This document shows, piece by piece, positions 42,149 to 43,425 of a stretch of DNA of 43,425 bases. Where the stretch lies: positions 1 through 43,425 of the forward strand of contig CAZJAZ010000021.1 in NCBI GenBank assembly GCA_964544305.1, written 5' to 3'. A program made the translations under genes and the position numbers. The notes under the pieces are model-generated. The model had not been told where the DNA came from. It made no database searches and worked only from the letters and a program-made list of their open reading frames with translations. Position 1 is the first letter of the stretch. Every line of letters begins with the position of its first letter. The stretch comes from JAFDWI01 sp964544305 (GTDB lineage: Bacteria; Actinomycetota; Acidimicrobiia; Acidimicrobiales; Iamiaceae).

Positions 42149-42162
42149 TAGAACGTGTTCTA
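42149..42162. promoter_or_regulatory. KstR-type operator over the start of the acyl-CoA ligase gene
   Basis: TAGAACGTGTTCTA is a perfect 14-base palindrome and matches all fixed positions of the KstR consensus TNNAACNNGTTNNA. Its last base is the A of the ATG start codon. No ribosome site is visible, so the message is probably leaderless and the operator would cover the promoter -10 region and start point. Confidence 0.8.
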
Positions 42163-43425
42163 TGTCGTTCAATATTGCTGATCTCTTCGAACACGCCGTC
42201 GATGCGGTTCCTGAGCGCGACGCGCTTATCGTTGCAAACACCACGCTGACCTATGCACAGCTTGATGAACAGGCGAACCGATTTGCGAACCGGCTCCTTG
42301 ACGATGGTTTCTCCAAAGGTGACCACATTGGTATTCATGGAGTCAACAGCGTGGCGTGGATGGTCGCGATGCTTGGTGCCTTCAAGATCTCAGCAATCCC
42401 GATCAACATCAACTACCGATATGTCGCAGATGAACTCGCCTATCTCTTTGACAATGCCGACCTTGTGGCAGTGGTCTTTGATGCCACATACGGTCCAGTA
42501 ATTGCTGAAGTCACCGAACAAGTTCACGGCATCAAGAAGTTCTATGTCGTTGACGACGGTTCGAATACGACGTGCGAACAACTCAACGCGGTGCCATTTG
42601 ACGAGGCGCTGCTCTCGGCGAGCCCGACGCGCCCCGACGTGCACCGTTCGCCAGATGATCTCTATGTGCTCTACACCGGCGGAACGACCGGCATGCCCAA
42701 AGGCGTTATGTGGCGACAAGAAGACGTCTTTTTCGGCCTCGGAGGCGGCATTGACGCCTATACCGGTGAGCCCGTCGCAAGCGAATTCACGTTGGCCGAA
42801 AAGGCAGCAGCGTCACCTGCGCCACTGGTGACGTTATGCACTCCCCCGCTCATGCACGGTGCCGCACAGTGGGGAACAATGCGATTCTTGTTTGAAGGAA
42901 ACACCGTGGTACTCGTCGCCAACTTTGACGTCGAGAATATTTGGTCCGAGGTGCAACGCTGTGGAGTACAGACGCTCACCATCACGGGTGACGCAATGGG
43001 TCGTCCCCTCATCGAAACGCTTAATGAACAACCCGAACGCTGGGATACATCGTCGCTCTTTGTTATTGCATCTAGTGCAGCAGTCTTTTCGCCAACGATC
43101 AAAACGCGCTTCCGCGAGGCGTTTCCCGACGCCATACTCGTTGACGCTATTGGCTCATCAGAGACCGGCCACAACGGTCTTTCCACATCAATTGACGATG
43201 ACAAGCCCCGTGAAGGTCTTGGCGTTACCGTAAAGGGATATGCAGGGTCCGTTGTCTTAGACGACGACCTCAATATTGTGCCTCCCGGTTCAGATGTAGT
43301 GGGCAAGCTTGCCCGTGGCGGCCACATTCCCGTGGGCTATTACAAAGACGAAGTAAAAACGGCAGCGACATTCGTGACCGGTGCCGACGGTAAACGCTAT
43401 GCGGTGCCAGGAGACTTCGCGCGGG
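42162..43425 (+). CDS. FadD19-like acyl-CoA ligase, runs off right edge
   Basis: The first ~421 residues of an AMP-forming acyl-CoA synthetase. The ATP-binding motif is YTGGTTGMPKGVMW, starting at Tyr171, followed by RQEDVFFGLGGG; this form recalls the FadD17/FadD19 group that activates C24 or C26 steroid side chains in mycobacteria. Later motifs include CTPPLMHGAAQWG, AIGSSETGHNG and the start of the hinge region (VPGDFAR). ATG 42162 is part of a perfect KstR-type operator and no Shine-Dalgarno is visible. A medium- or long-chain fatty acid role remains possible. It would supply CoA esters to the dehydrogenase or to the WS/DGAT enzyme upstream. Confidence 0.9.
   Translation, partial: MSFNIADLFEHAVDAVPERDALIVANTTLTYAQLDEQANRFANRLLDDGFSKGDHIGIHGVNSVAWMVAMLGAFKISAIPININYRYVADELAYLFDNADLVAVVFDATYGPVIAEVTEQVHGIKKFYVVDDGSNTTCEQLNAVPFDEALLSASPTRPDVHRSPDDLYVLYTGGTTGMPKGVMWRQEDVFFGLGGGIDAYTGEPVASEFTLAEKAAASPAPLVTLCTPPLMHGAAQWGTMRFLFEGNTVVLVANFDVENIWSEVQRCGVQTLTITGDAMGRPLIETLNEQPERWDTSSLFVIASSAAVFSPTIKTRFREAFPDAILVDAIGSSETGHNGLSTSIDDDKPREGLGVTVKGYAGSVVLDDDLNIVPPGSDVVGKLARGGHIPVGYYKDEVKTAATFVTGADGKRYAVPGDFAR

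Noticed and set aside
1..43425. Mobile element, prophage or CRISPR array
   Set aside because: No transposase, integrase, capsid or Cas gene, no terminal inverted repeats and no regularly spaced repeats were seen.

Overview
The window looks like a chromosomal scaffold from an actinobacterium, most probably an Acidimicrobiia-type lineage. That placement is inferred from gene content, not from a database search. Markers are a mycothiol S-conjugate amidase (Mca), an F420 biosynthesis gene (fbiD/cofC) beside gpsA and HU as in mycobacteria, F420-type luciferase-like oxidoreductase, WS/DGAT wax ester/triacylglycerol synthase, a KstR-like TetR regulator, paired TrkA proteins beside an APC permease, and LPXTG-anchored surface proteins. 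Base composition is moderately GC-rich. No rRNA, tRNA, CRISPR, phage or insertion sequence was seen. Four 100-base N runs are scaffold gaps that cut rnhB/msrA, fbiD, an SDR gene and the WS/DGAT gene. With the gene calls below, no gene-free stretch is longer than about 265 bases.

Layout. 1-5101: a secreted protein running off the left edge and broken at a 10-base homopolymer, an alpha/beta hydrolase, and a giant subtilase/FG-GAP protein with an LPFTG anchor. 5102-5515: an intergenic region with several palindromes and a small ORF. 5516-9235: thiolase, YdjC-type deacetylase, SCP2-like protein, mca and a doubtful small ORF. 9500-13035: a GGDEF-EAL cyclic-di-GMP protein coupled to a small lipoprotein. 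13047-15787: membrane protein, msrA, rnhB, Tudor-like small protein, GYD protein. 15848-22899: GH38 alpha-mannosidase facing a class III adenylate cyclase, an unrecognised 588-residue protein and gpsA. 22972-27676: fbiD, HU, two TrkA proteins, and an APC permease fused to an OB-fold. 27702-32523: zinc-ribbon protein, PhoH2, 3'-5' exonuclease, unknown protein, Tat-exported amidohydrolase.

32538-43425 is the most coherent part. It holds an F420-type oxidoreductase, a Rieske oxygenase of KshA type, an SDR, an acyl-CoA dehydrogenase co-transcribed with a KstR-like TetR regulator, a WS/DGAT acyltransferase and a FadD19-like acyl-CoA ligase. Two perfect matches to the mycobacterial KstR operator (TNNAACNNGTTNNA) lie exactly where a repressor would block transcription: one just after a TATAAT box before the Rieske gene, the other over the start codon of the ligase. 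A weaker copy precedes the dehydrogenase-regulator operon. I read this as a KstR-type lipid/steroid regulon outside Mycobacteriales, with regulator, operators and target genes in one window. Inside that block sit an unrelated DUF4012 membrane protein and an LPATG surface protein with a strong terminator.
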